64,000 nucleotides of DNA from Stenogyne calaminthoides (GCA_037126765.1 JBBCBC010000032.1:434001-498000); one strand, 5' to 3'; positions 37,701 through 48,602 are shown, counted from the stretch's first letter. Program-made: numbers and translations. The notes: a model not told the origin generated them from the sequence alone.

Positions 37701-38227
37701 TATCGGTTGAATTAGGGATGTTGGATCCGGTGTATAGAGTAAATCGAAAAATTGAAGGTTTTCGAGATCGTGAAGTTTTCTCGAATTCTCTCGAGAAACT
37801 CAGGATAAAATGGAAATCTTGAATCGAGTCTCAGAAACTCAGATTCATTGAAGGTCAAGATCAAGATTATATCGAACCCATTCAAGACTAAAGATTATAC
37901 CGACATTTTATCAAGGTCAATACCCAGTAAGACTGATAGAGGGAAATTAGTCTGAAGAAGTAATGACTCATGCGACTCATTTATTGCTTAAGTGAAACTC
38001 AAGAATCATTTGCAATAATACAAAAAACACCGAGGAATGTTTTTGGGCGGGATCTTTGAAATTCCGAAGAAGGTCAACAGTCATTAAATGCTCTGTTACA
38101 TTTAATCACCAATGAGGATAAAATGGCGGCTTACTTTTCGGAGATCGACCTTTCACTTACCCGATTAATCGTGGATTAATCTTAACCGTTGATTTTAATT
38201 AATCATGATCTACCCACGATCTCAAGC

Positions 38228-38235
38228 TATATATT
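38228..38235 (+). promoter_or_regulatory. TATA box in front of the 1,210-codon ORF
   Basis: CTATATATTCC lies about 115 bases before the ATG at 38348. The interval is C/A-rich and G-poor, like a plant 5' leader. Confidence 0.5.
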
Positions 38236-38347
38236 CCTTTGAAATTCATTCAAGCCAAACTTTATCAAACCCTTCGTTCCCAAAATCCTCTGCAAGAAAA
38301 TCCCTTTTACCCAGAAAAGCTTCAAACCCTAAATCTTCAAATCTCAA

Positions 38348-41300
38348 ATGGCTCCTACCGTATTCGAAAGATTAGCTGAGACAAATAAGCCATGGTATGA
38401 GTACGTGGTTTCTTTGGAGAGTACCACAAATCCCAAGCACGAAGAAGAGGCGCTCCATTTAATCCGATTGGCGAAACTGACGAATCTCGTCGCGAACCGA
38501 CCGGAGGCGGAGTATACCCGTGAGGTAATAGAGTTTGTTGCAAATATGGAAATAGATGAGGATGATTGTATAGAATCCAAGATTTATGTTTCTCATCTTG
38601 AACAATCGATGAAATATGTGGATTTTGTTCGAGAGCTCTATATTGTCCCTAAGGATTTGAACGATGTATTTGAGTTGTGCGATAGGGGAGATGATCCCTC
38701 ATTGTATATGTTGGGAAGAGAGCAGGAGTATCTTGACAGGGTAGCTGAGAAACCTGTTAAGTTTGAGGCAACTCTGCATAAACGACATCTAAAGCCAAAG
38801 TACAGAGTATTGATGGATATCGTTGGAAAGTGCATCATGAGTCGATCTGGAAGCTTCGAGCAGATCAGCACTCCCAAACTCCGACTGATGGCGGCAATTG
38901 AGGACTCACCCACCAAGGACTTCAACTGGCTGAAGTATTTGGTCAAGGTGGTTAGTGAGCAAGCCAAGGTCATACAAAGGGAGGATGTGGTAATATCTAT
39001 CAAAGGCAGGATCCTCCATGCCACCAAAATAGCCTTTATTTTGGAGATGTGCCGAGAGGAGGAGGATATTTTTGCCAACTCTACTCCATTCCCTAAGTCC
39101 AAAGTAATGTTCAAGCCCATTGCTGCTAAAAGGACATTCAAGGGAAAGAAAGAGAAGAAAGTGGAATCACCAGTTGCGGCTGCTGCTGAAGAAAGCCATC
39201 AAGCCAGGGGGAAGGCTTTGTTGGAAGCCAAGAAGGAGCAGGGTGAGAAATTGAAGATGCAAAAGACCCTTGCTCCAAAACGCAAAAGAATGGTGGTTCT
39301 CACTGATGAAGAAGGTGAAAGTGAGACTGAGGAGATTCAGCCTGAGAGCCAAACTGCTCAGAAATCGCCTTTACTTGTATTGGCTCAGGCTATCTCAAAG
39401 GCACATGATCAAACTGAGGAGCAAGTCTTCTCTGAGGTTCTTGAGACATCACTTAGTTCTGATAAGTTCTCTCAAGAAATCTTTCAAGGACCTCAGACTT
39501 CAGAGAAAGTTCAGATTCCATCTGAAGAAGTGCCGGCTCAGACCGCAGAAGATGCTCTGATTCCTGCTGAGGAAGTGCCCGCTCAGTTCTCAAAGCAAAA
39601 TGATATTCCCACTGAGGAGGTGCCAGCTCAGACCTCAGAACCAAGTCAGATTCAGACTGAGGAGCTGCCTGCCCAAACCTCAGAGTTTGCTGAGCCTCAG
39701 GAGCCGATAAACTTTGATGAGCTCCTGAAAGAGCTGTTAGTTGATCTTTCAGCAGAGCTTCCAACTGAACCTGAGAGCCCGATGCTCAAGAAAGGTGAAG
39801 CTGAAGAGACCGAATGGCGAAGCAAGGGGGAACGGTTCATTCTTGACCGCTACCCTGAGCTTAGCTCATTCCCTGACCTCCAAGACATCTTCTTCAGATT
39901 GAGGTCAACGGTCTACATCCTCAACCAGACTCTTCCGGAGATGCTCAACATTGCTTCATTCAGAGGCGAAGACTGGTGGAACGAGGAGACAACTTTTCTC
40001 ACTGAATTCTCAGGGTTCAGGAAAACCAAGCTCAGGATGAAATTTTCTGATTTTGATGAGCTTGTGAAGAGGAAAGTTGCTGAGAGGAAAGCTACTGAAG
40101 TTGGTGCCCCGAGCTCCATTGACAAATCTCAGGATGGGGACCAACAAGGGGATGATGAGAGTCAATCTCAGAAGGAGAAAGACTCAACTGATGCTGATCA
40201 GGCTGCTGTTGAACATCCTCAGACTGAAGTTAGCCTTCAGGTAACTTTTGGCACTATTAATAATTATGCCAGGATTACTGAAGTTCCTACCTTTAAATCT
40301 GTAATGTCTGATATGCAGACTGAGGCTCAGGTGGACACCCAAACTCAGGGTGAATCCCAGACTCAGACTGAATCTGAAGTCCCAGTTCAAACTGAAGCTC
40401 AGGTTCAGACTGAGACTCAGGATGAACAGCCAACTCAGGAGGCACAGCATATCATATATGCTCCTGAGATTGATCTCACCCCGTTGATGGTGAAGCTGGA
40501 GAAGATTGAGCCGATCCTGACCAAAGTAGCTCAGATCGAGGAGGCATTGGCCAACCAAACTCAGAAGTTTGAAAGCTTGAGTTCTTCTTCAGAACTGGTG
40601 CTGCTTCAGGATACTCTGTCAGAAAAATTGACCTCCATGGAAGGCAAGTTAGAAGAAAAGATGGAGGGGGTCAAGGCTGAGCTGAATGCAGATCTGAAGC
40701 AAAAGCATCAGGAGCAGACACAGATTCTTGAAGCAAAGTTGGTTGAAAAGAATGAGATGCTGGTGAAGAACGTTGTTGAGGAAATGAGCTCATTGCTCAT
40801 GGCCAAGATGACAGACATGTTCAAGAAAGCTCTCTCAAGCCAATTTGCTCATCTGTCTGAAGAATTCTCTGTGGCAAAGAACCACCTCAGACGGCTCGAG
40901 GAGGAGCAAGATCAGATGGCAGGGGAGGTGCGGAGTGTCAGTAAAGAACAGTACCATATGGACACAGCACTCTCCAGGCTTCTGCCAGAGTATGGTTCCA
41001 AGAAGTGGGAAAGACCTGGAGCTGATCTCAGGGATTTATTGGAACATACTCTGAAGGGCAAGGTTGTCAAAGATGCTGAGAAGAAGATCATTGCCGAAGC
41101 CATGAAGCAGATAGAAGCCACTGAGAAGCTTAAGTTCAAGAAGGTGGAGAAGCCAGTCTACACTCAGGTTTCAGAGGAAACAATGCAGGAAGTTGCTATA
41201 GAGAAACTGAGTGGTAGAGGAAGGATTGGTACAAGCCTAGCTGGTGCTGAAATGCCCATCAAGAGAAAGGCTGTGGCGATGGAACAGCCTGAGGGCAAAA

Positions 41301-41980
41301 GAGCAAAGGCTTCTAAGCCAACCCAGAGGAAACTGATACTGGATATTGAAGAATCTGAGGTCGAGCCGAAGAAGAAGGTCTTCAATACCAGGAATGCTCT
41401 GAAAACACTCCAAGTCGAACAAGCAAAGAAAACTGCTGCTTCTGTTTCTGGTGTACCAGTGATCAGAAAGAAGGTAGAAGAAGAGCAGAAAAGAAGGAGT
41501 GAATTCAAAAAGTTCGCGAGCAAAAGGAGAGGGAACATAAAAGCACAGAAATGGCTGCATGTTGACAAATGGATGCCTATCCAGTTCAACGATGCATGGG
41601 AAGAAATCAAGAGAACCTTCTTGTTCTACTATGATGTGCTCAAAGAATGGAGAGGGGAGAGCTCAGATCCGAATGAGGCTTTCATCGACTATCTCCTGAC
41701 CTTCTATCCGAAGTACCTTCAGAGTTGGATAAATCTTGCGGATGAAGTAAAGGTGCAGATAACCTCCCCTGGTCCATACTTGTACCCTCCTCCTATGCTG
41801 GAGAATGGCTGTGTGAATGAGAAAGCCATTTCTCAAGAAATCTCTCAGTACGCCATTCAGTTGGGTCTGACAGGGAACAATCCTGATATCATTAAGGAAA
41901 GAGATGCGCTTAAAAGAAGATTTTACGGAATGTTCAATCTTGAAGTCTCTGCTGATGAGGTGGAAGGAGATCAGAACTGA
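38348..41980 (+). CDS. intact 1,210-residue extra ORF of Sire element, unknown function
   Basis: ATG 38348 in good context (TCAAATGGC) to TGA 41978-41980 with no interruption, while gag-pol of the same element is broken. I do not recognise a catalytic family. Residues 1-260 form a probably globular domain (LKPKYRVLMDIVGKCIMS, LRLMAAIEDSPTKDFNWLKY) that vaguely recalls 'putative plant transposon protein' domains. A basic stretch follows (~260-320), then four ~18-residue repeats around EEVPAQT (~387-447), a Trp-containing domain (~490-585), a Gln/Thr-rich segment (~654-700), a long coiled coil (~714-884), basic nuclear-signal-like IKRKAVAMEQPEGKRAKAS (~969-990) and a C-terminal domain (~1064-1210). 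No signal peptide or membrane segment, so not an obvious envelope protein. It sits between RNase H and 3' LTR, where Sire elements often carry a third ORF. Confidence 0.85.
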   Translation: MAPTVFERLAETNKPWYEYVVSLESTTNPKHEEEALHLIRLAKLTNLVANRPEAEYTREVIEFVANMEIDEDDCIESKIYVSHLEQSMKYVDFVRELYIVPKDLNDVFELCDRGDDPSLYMLGREQEYLDRVAEKPVKFEATLHKRHLKPKYRVLMDIVGKCIMSRSGSFEQISTPKLRLMAAIEDSPTKDFNWLKYLVKVVSEQAKVIQREDVVISIKGRILHATKIAFILEMCREEEDIFANSTPFPKSKVMFKPIAAKRTFKGKKEKKVESPVAAAAEESHQARGKALLEAKKEQGEKLKMQKTLAPKRKRMVVLTDEEGESETEEIQPESQTAQKSPLLVLAQAISKAHDQTEEQVFSEVLETSLSSDKFSQEIFQGPQTSEKVQIPSEEVPAQTAEDALIPAEEVPAQFSKQNDIPTEEVPAQTSEPSQIQTEELPAQTSEFAEPQEPINFDELLKELLVDLSAELPTEPESPMLKKGEAEETEWRSKGERFILDRYPELSSFPDLQDIFFRLRSTVYILNQTLPEMLNIASFRGEDWWNEETTFLTEFSGFRKTKLRMKFSDFDELVKRKVAERKATEVGAPSSIDKSQDGDQQGDDESQSQKEKDSTDADQAAVEHPQTEVSLQVTFGTINNYARITEVPTFKSVMSDMQTEAQVDTQTQGESQTQTESEVPVQTEAQVQTETQDEQPTQEAQHIIYAPEIDLTPLMVKLEKIEPILTKVAQIEEALANQTQKFESLSSSSELVLLQDTLSEKLTSMEGKLEEKMEGVKAELNADLKQKHQEQTQILEAKLVEKNEMLVKNVVEEMSSLLMAKMTDMFKKALSSQFAHLSEEFSVAKNHLRRLEEEQDQMAGEVRSVSKEQYHMDTALSRLLPEYGSKKWERPGADLRDLLEHTLKGKVVKDAEKKIIAEAMKQIEATEKLKFKKVEKPVYTQVSEETMQEVAIEKLSGRGRIGTSLAGAEMPIKRKAVAMEQPEGKRAKASKPTQRKLILDIEESEVEPKKKVFNTRNALKTLQVEQAKKTAASVSGVPVIRKKVEEEQKRRSEFKKFASKRRGNIKAQKWLHVDKWMPIQFNDAWEEIKRTFLFYYDVLKEWRGESSDPNEAFIDYLLTFYPKYLQSWINLADEVKVQITSPGPYLYPPPMLENGCVNEKAISQEISQYAIQLGLTGNNPDIIKERDALKRRFYGMFNLEVSADEVEGDQN

Positions 41981-42451
41981 AGGAGCTGAGCTGAAGAGCA
42001 GAATGAAGACTCAGAAGATGAAGACTCAGAAGATTCATGTAATTTGTTATCTATTTTTTCTTTTTGATTTTGTTCTGATAAGGATCATTGTAACCTGTAA
42101 CAGTCTACCTATCATCAATGAAAACTTATCATTTATGCTCAAAAGATAATATCTCATTAACTTATTTACATGTCTTTTAATTTTTGATATGCCTGAATGA
42201 TTGTATCTGAATTAATTGTTTAAGGGGGAAATTGTTTGAAAATTAAGTATTTGGTGATGAATCCTTTGAGAGATTCATTACTGAAGAAACTGTTGGGAGA
42301 CTAATTGATTAAGAGATTATCTGCTTAAGGAAATTGTTGGGAGATTCTCTGATCAGAAATTATTAGGAGATATAACCAATCTTGTAATAGGATAAACTGA
42401 AACCTGAGTATAGGTTAATATGTTTGTAACAAGATAGGTTTTGGCATCAAC
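41981..42451 (+). other. 3' UTR-like region with repeated LTR-start motifs
   Basis: T-rich sequence with TGTAATTTG and ATCAATGAAAAC near 42035-42125 looks like a plant 3' UTR. TAAGGGGGAAATTGTTTG at 42221 and TGTTGGGAGA at 42291 and 42335 mimic the polypurine tract and LTR start found at 42452-42475. Confidence 0.6.
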
Positions 42452-42465
42452 AAAAAGGGGGAAAT
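42452..42465 (+). other. polypurine tract of second Sire element
   Basis: AAAAAGGGGGAAAT immediately precedes the LTR2 start TGTTGGGAG. Confidence 0.9.
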
Positions 42466-44547
42466 TGTTGGGAGATGAATTTAATAAAGATATATGATTT
42501 TGATTAAGATCCCAAAACCCCGAAATGATGACATGTTCAGATAATCTTGATAGTTGAGTCGATTCGGGTTTTTAGAGTATTCGTGATGTTATCTCGCAAA
42601 ATGTATAGTCAAGCAGATATAGATCAAAGTTAGGATCAAGATTCTCAAGAACTCAAGAAGTTTCGAAGAAACCGGTTTCAAGATGAAACCAAGTTTCAAA
42701 GATGAAACGAAGAAATCAAGACTCGGCAGAAATCGAGATATCAAGACTCAAGATGAAACCGAGGAAATCAAGACTCAAAGATGAAGATCAAGATATCACC
42801 AAGATATCCGTGAAGACTCGTAAGACGCCAAGACTCGTAAGACATCAAGACTCGAAGACGCCAAGACTCGTAAGACTCAAGACTCGTAAGACTCAAGACA
42901 CGTACATGTAAGATCAAGAATCAAGATCAAGAATATCAAGGCGCAAAGAATTACCAAGACTCAAGTGAATGCATCAATGCTCAAGATAAACCGAATGTTC
43001 CGAGGCCTTTGAACATATCTATCTGAAGGATGCAATAGTGAGAAGATCGCGATTCCTTAGAAAATTAGATATTTGCCAAGACATTCAAATGCAGACAAAA
43101 GGAACTAAGACAAAGTGTTGTTAAGGTTATATCACTCAGAGAATGTAACCAAAAAGAACCGTTGAGTTGTCTACCTTTAACTGGAGACAAAAGTCAAAAA
43201 GAGGAAGACAACATTGTACCATATCGACATCGACAAATGACAGTCCTTTGAAAAAGATGTCAGAAGTACTAAGTTCCAGACTGCAAATAGTGAAGATCGG
43301 CTACATGAAAGGCTAATGCCTAAAACGTGTTAGGGAGTGTCAAACCCTAAATATAGTCGTTTCTCACACACCATAAGAGGAAACTCACGAAGCTATCTCT
43401 CCAACGGATAGTTTTCAAGAGTGACCTTGGTGTATGCCTATAAATACTTGTGACCTTCTACATTGCAAGGTTACGGGAAATTTGTAAGCAACTCAAGAGC
43501 TCAAACTTATTATTGCAAGTTGAAGCACTCGAAAAACCAAGAATTTCCCAAGTGCTTTAAATAGAAGAGAGCTCATTCCACTAAGCCTAGCTTGATAAGA
43601 TATATCCAAAGCTTAGTCGAGATATCCTAGCCTTTGCATTGTTCTTAATTGTAAAGGATATCTCATCCTAGTTGGAAACCAACCAAGAAACCCCAAACCC
43701 TTAGAAAGGTAGTTTGAGTGTGATTGTTGGTGAGTTGGAGTTGTAAAGAGTGAGTAAACTACATTGAGGTAGTCAGAAAGCTCTAGAGAAGAAGTTAGTA
43801 AGCTACTAGTGGTAGTCTGAAAGCTTGTGTGAGTTGAGTAAGTAAACTACAGAGGTAGTCAGAAAGCTCAAGGGTCGGGTTGAGTAAAGTAAACTACAGA
43901 GGTAGTCAGAAAACTCAGGGCCGAGTTGAGTAAGTAAACTACAGAGGTAGTCAGAAAGCTCAAGGAAGTGATTAGTGAATTTCTCTGAAGAGATCAGGGA
44001 GAGTGGACGTAGGAGCTTGAGTCTCTGAACCACTATAAATTGCTGTGTTCTTTGCTTTCTGTTTTGCTTTGCTTAACTGTTGCATATATTTTGAAAGCAT
44101 ATTTTCACTGACATTTCAGTTGGAATCAATCCACTGAAGTTGCATATAATTGAATCACAGCCTAATCACTATTCCATTTAAGGAAGGTTTTTCGGCCAAA
44201 AGCTTAAAACGAGTATAAACTAAGGGCCAACCATTCAAGACATCCGAGTAGCTAGAACAGATAGTTACCAAAACCGAACTTACTCTTCCGAGGGTTCAAG
44301 AAGTTAGTTATCCGATCCAAGCAACTCAGATCTCTCAAACTCGAGGACTCGGTTGGGATTATCCGAGGTTTCGAAAAGCTTCAGATCATTGTCTCAAGAG
44401 ACTTTGACTCGAGTGATTTGTGCTTCTCAGACCAAATCATCGTGACAACTGACCCAAGTCGACCTCAAGAAAAGAAAAGTTTTAAAAAACCGAACACGCG
44501 TGTATCCCCATATACACGTAAGGGCTCGTTGCTGACCGGGACCAACA
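42466..44547 (+). repeat. LTR2 of second Sire element
   Basis: 2082 bp, TGTTGGGAG...CCAACA, matching LTR1. Differences from LTR1 concentrate at CAG and CTG triplets. It is followed by a second primer-site copy, TAGTATCGAGC (44550). Confidence 0.92.
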
Positions 44548-45227
44548 TGTAGTATCGAGCAAAGGGTTCAACTTGACCACTTGCTTTGTTGACCAAAGTT
44601 TTATTTGCTAAAAATACTTGTGGTCTATCTCGAATCGATCTTATTTTTCAATTCTTAAAAGACTCGGATAAAAATGTCTTCTAAGAAACTTCCCATGTTC
44701 TCGATAGAGAACTATGATTTATGGAGACCGAGAATGCAGAGGCTCACTGTATTCAAAACATGAGCGTATGTGGAGAGTGGTCTCTGAAGGGCCATTCCAA
44801 TTTCATTGTGGTGAATCCAGGAGGAACAAAAAATGAGAGAAACGATCCCAGAAAGCAAATTTCCTAAGTCCGATGACCAACCGACTCTCGGGAGAGAAAG
44901 TTAGTCAATCTAGACTATATTGCTAAAGACACACTATACAAAGACAACAATTGATGATGGTGTGATGGGAATGATCTCTCATCGTAATCTCGCAAAAGAA
45001 ATTTGGGATACACTAGCTGTAATGTGCCAAGGCACATATCATATCAAGGAAAACAAACTTTCAGATGCAATTGGAAAGTTTGATAGTTTTGAAATGGATG
45101 ATGGTGAATCCATAGACAAATTGGAAGTCAGATTCACTAGCATCATGAATGATCTAAATGCACTTGGAAAGAGATATCCACAGAGAGAAGTTGTATTGAA
45201 AATTCTTAGAGGTCTTTCTAAGAAATG
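44548..45227 (+). pseudogene. second, truncated gag start after LTR2
   Basis: Primer site and leader repeat those after LTR1, then ATG 44672 begins the same gag (LPMFSIENYDLW). Frameshifts break the first 250 bases. 44920-45220 is open and nearly identical to 31660-31950 (EIWDTLAVMCQG, KLEVRFTSIMNDLNALGKRY). It stops after LRGLSKK, where the sequence jumps into LTR. This shows a second internal region once followed LTR2. Confidence 0.93.
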
Positions 45228-45367
45228 CGATTTGTGCTTCTCAGGACCAAATCATCAGGACAACCTGACCCAAGCTGACCTCAGTAAAAGAAAAGTTTTA
45301 AAAACACTGAACACGTGTATTCCCCCCTCTCATACACGTGTAAGACTCGTTTGCACCGGGACCAACA
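45228..45367 (+). repeat. 3' tail of a third LTR copy
   Basis: Matches the last ~140 bases of LTR1 (from about 31148) to the terminal CCAACA. The join to gag at 45227-45229 shares GAT on both parents, a microhomology. Confidence 0.92.
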
Positions 45368-45372
45368 CAAGT
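45368..45372. repeat. target-site duplication (right) CAAGT
   Basis: CAAGT right after the LTR tail equals 29187-29191. Confidence 0.88.
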
Positions 45373-46105
45373 AGATAGTTTTCTCTATCCGAAAATTCTT
45401 TATTTTTCTAGTATTTTTATTTGTTATTCTGCTTTTTACTGTAGGACTTTTACTAACATTTGCCCAATCTTCTCCGAGGAAGAAAAAAAAAGAGTTGGAA
45501 ACCTAAAAAAGTATTTTTCTTTTAGAATAATTAAGTTGATCTATACCAGTGCACGCTACTTTACTTATGTTAAAATAGCAGTCAACTTAGATCTTTTAAT
45601 ATATATCATGCTTCAATCCTTCCTTTTGTTGTCTTAAAAAAATATAATATTACAAGAGAGCTATCTTTTGGTAGAATTTATGAAAATATTCGGTTAGTTA
45701 CCTTATTATGATGTCTGATTACTTTGTGTATATAATGATATGATGAACATGACGTTTGATAATGTGGAGAATCATTCACCTACATTGAACACAATTTTTG
45801 TCATTTTATTCTCATTCTCCATCCTTTATATTTTTTAAAGATAAAGACAAAAACTTGTGTGAACTCGAATTCAAGTGATTTTTTTTAAAATATCACTATT
45901 CTTAATAAAATTATCATTATTCTGCATAAAAAAAATTATTAATTATTTTTTAGAATGTGGTAGTTTTATGCATAACACTAATATTTTTTATAAATAAAAG
46001 AAATAGAATTATTTATAGACCCGATTCACAAAAATATTATTTACAGATCAAATGTCTCGAACTCATAATTTTACTGCATAAATATGGTGTGCTAACCAAT
46101 TGACT
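45373..46105. other. AT-rich spacer, no gene seen
   Basis: Low-complexity, A/T-rich sequence. I find no open frame with known motifs and no RNA gene. Confidence 0.6.
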
Positions 46106-46115
46106 ATTTAAATTC

Positions 46116-46531
46116 GGAAAAATGTCAATTTAGGGCCTGAAAGATGGTAAATCTATCAATTTAAGGCCTGCAATTTTTTTCTATCGATTCAAGGTCTGGA
46201 AGATAGAAAATTGTCAATTCAGGACGTGAAAGATAGAAACTATCAATTTGAGACTCACACATTTTAAGGCTATGTTTGACACTTATATTTTATGTCCTTA
46301 TTTCATTTCCTTCATTTTTTTTATTTTTAGGGTTTAGGGTTCATGGTTCAGGGTTTAGGGTTTAGGGCTTACGGTTCATGGTTTAGGGTTTAGTGACAAA
46401 CATGGTCTTAAATTGTGTAGGCCTTGAATTGATAATTTTCTATCTTCCAGACCTTGAACCGATAAAAAAAATCTTTCAGACTTTAAATTGATAAATTTAC
46501 TATCTTTCAAGCCCTGAATTGATAAAACTCC
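46116..46531. mobile_element. Mutator-type foldback MITE with telomere-like core
   Basis: Long imperfect inverted arms (about 46116-46265 and 46408-46531): GGTCTGGAAGATAGAAAATT on the left has its reverse complement on the right. The 10-bp sequence ATTTAAATTC flanks both ends (46106-46115, 46532-46541). A 9-10 bp duplication with long arms is typical of Mutator-like MITEs. The unpaired centre holds GGGTTTAGGGTT-type repeats (46329-46395). Non-coding. Confidence 0.85.
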
Positions 46532-46541
46532 ATTTAAATTC

Positions 46542-48110
46542 CCCTCGTCACAACCCCCCTCTCTCTGCTCTCCACACACCAAACACCCCCTTATATATAT
46601 GGTGGTTTTTAATTTAATGCAATGACTTCCTTTTTAATCCAACAACGATAGATGACCTAATTACTTAAAAAGAAAAAGAAGGGTAAGAATTTATTGCTAA
46701 GCTGATAGATTTTGTAAAAATACCCTCACACTATAAAAATAATAATTAACTGATTAAAGTATATTAGCAGACAATAATTACAATTTTGTAGACATTTGTA
46801 TTTTGCCTATAGAATACCAAGATATATTTATTGACAATTTGCTTGTATTAATTTGTTTGTCTACCCAAATATAATTTATAAGTAATTACCTATTGATATT
46901 CCGTTGCAAATCCGTTTTATTATTAACAGTAAAGTAGGAACTTAATACATGAATTTCATAAGTAAATAGCTTTGAAAATTTGCAAACAAGTTGTAGACAC
47001 TATTTAAGGAGAAATTATTTTTGTTGTAAAATTTCGCAGTCAAATTGAAAACTTTTGTAGCTAATTCTTTATTTTTTGTAGTCTTACAGGTTGTATGGAG
47101 TGATAAGAAGCAAACCTAATAGTTATCTCATTTTTATCACCTACTTCCCCCCAGTATTTTGAGTTTAAAGTGACTTTTTAAAATTTAAGGGACCTTCAAA
47201 TCTTGATAAATACTGTAAGATTTTAGTTTTTAAATTTTTGAGTAGTGTGCGCTCAATTTTATTTATTTATTTTTAGTAGTGTGGCAATGATAGTTTTATA
47301 ACAATAGATTTTCAAAATCCCAAATTATAATTAATTTCAAATCCTGATTTTTAAAATTCAAAAAAGAAAGATCACATTTGAAAATTTGAATTAAGCGTCC
47401 TAGTATCTGTCTCACACAATATATTATACAAGAATTTATCAAAAAGAAAAAAGAAAGTAACCCCATAAAAAGTGAGACAATTAAAATAGAAGATATATCT
47501 GCCTATGTGATCATGCTCCCTTAAACCTGATAAAAAGTGAGACAATTGAAATAGAAAATATATCCGCATTGCGATGCTTCCCCTGAAAATGGATATTCCT
47601 CTTGAGTAGTCTCAACTCATATATGCCATAAAAAAGGGCCAAACAAAAATAAGTTAATATTCATAACTTTAAGCTATGTTTTGAAATGGAATCTGATAAG
47701 AGATGGAGCATCATACTATAAGAAATTTCGTGGGAGCTTCATATAATACTTCTAAGCCAATATACCATGCTGCCACCTATTAATTGAGTTATCCATTTAC
47801 ACAGTTTTAAATAATTACTTATGCAGGAGGGACCATTAAAATATTGAACTTTCAATTTCATAATCATCACGTGCATATTGTCCTTCAAGCTTCGAGATAA
47901 ATATTTACATTCTCCAATATTATAGAAATTTCAACTACTCTATTTATTAATTAATTTATAAAAGTTAGTGCACAGTTTTATCTGCTACGATTCGAATGGA
48001 TCATGTATGTAGTTATGACTTATGAGATTATTTTTTTTAATTAAGGGAAGCAGATCGAATATATAAGTAAAACAATGTAATTTAAATTAAAGAATATTCC
48101 ACTTAACCCA
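46542..48110. other. AT-rich spacer with a 65-bp tandem duplication
   Basis: No gene is visible. Two copies of a unit starting ATAAAAAGTGAGACAATT lie at about 47465-47529 and 47530-47590. Confidence 0.6.
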
Positions 48111-48119
48111 ATTTACATG

Positions 48120-48385
48120 ATGAGGTGGAGCTGGACTCGTATTCTATAATGAATCGTTGAAGATATCCAGTCTATGGCTAGAACGTGTGGTGTCTCAGAA
48201 TTCCTTTTTGCTCGCCTGGAGACAATGAGGTGACACACGCTCTCGCCCACTTCAAGACCCACACTGATTTTGAATGCATCCGAGTTGAAGAGGTCCCTTC
48301 GAAAATACTTTTTGTTACTAATGATGTAAGACGACAACCTAACAATTCATGACCTTGATTGGTTTTTCTTGTAAAAAAAAAAAAG
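48120..48385 (+). mobile_element. LINE 3' end (RNase H tail) with poly-A
   Basis: Two + frames, joined by one shift near 48225, encode IVEDIQSMA and then THALAHFKTHTDFECIRVEE and a final block with NDVRRQPNN, like the C-terminal RNase H of plant L1-type LINEs. A 12-base A run at 48374-48385 ends the segment, as expected for a 5'-truncated LINE copy. Target duplications were not found. Confidence 0.55.
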
Positions 48386-48602
48386 TTTCATGATTATGCA
48401 TCTAGTTTGTAATTTATATGTAATTTTTTTTTTTATAACTTTGTATTCGATAGAAGACCGATTAATTCAGAGGATCGGATCTCATCGTCTATTAACGGGG
48501 CCACCACTTCAAGTCAGAGGAAAACTCTGTGTATTTTTAAACAATGTTGTTTCATTAAAACATACTATTAATTTGTTAATATTATAATTATTATACTATA
48601 AA

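Larger units (their letters stand above)
29192..45367 (+). mobile_element. Sire-lineage Copia element with three LTR copies (second)
   Basis: LTR1 29192-31281, internal 31282-42465 (gag, protease, integrase interrupted by a TRIM, RT, RNase H, 1,210-codon extra ORF), LTR2 42466-44547, then a second copy of the primer site and start of gag (44548-45227), then the last ~140 bases of an LTR (45228-45367). One target duplication, CAAGT, flanks the whole. This is the layout of a head-to-tail tandem that lost most of its second internal region and third LTR, or of a recombined insertion. Confidence 0.9.

Noticed and set aside
12752..45010. Cytosine deamination (RIP-like or 5mC decay) as the cause of CAG/CTG changes
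   Set aside because: Deamination predicts C to T or G to A; here the C usually stays and the following bases are changed or lost.
42466..45367. A separate solo-LTR insertion next to the Sire element
   Set aside because: No extra target duplication separates the parts; one CAAGT pair flanks everything, and gag continues directly from LTR2.
46329..46395. TTTAGGG-like repeats as a telomere
   Set aside because: Short, degenerate and inside the loop of a MITE, with ordinary sequence on both sides.
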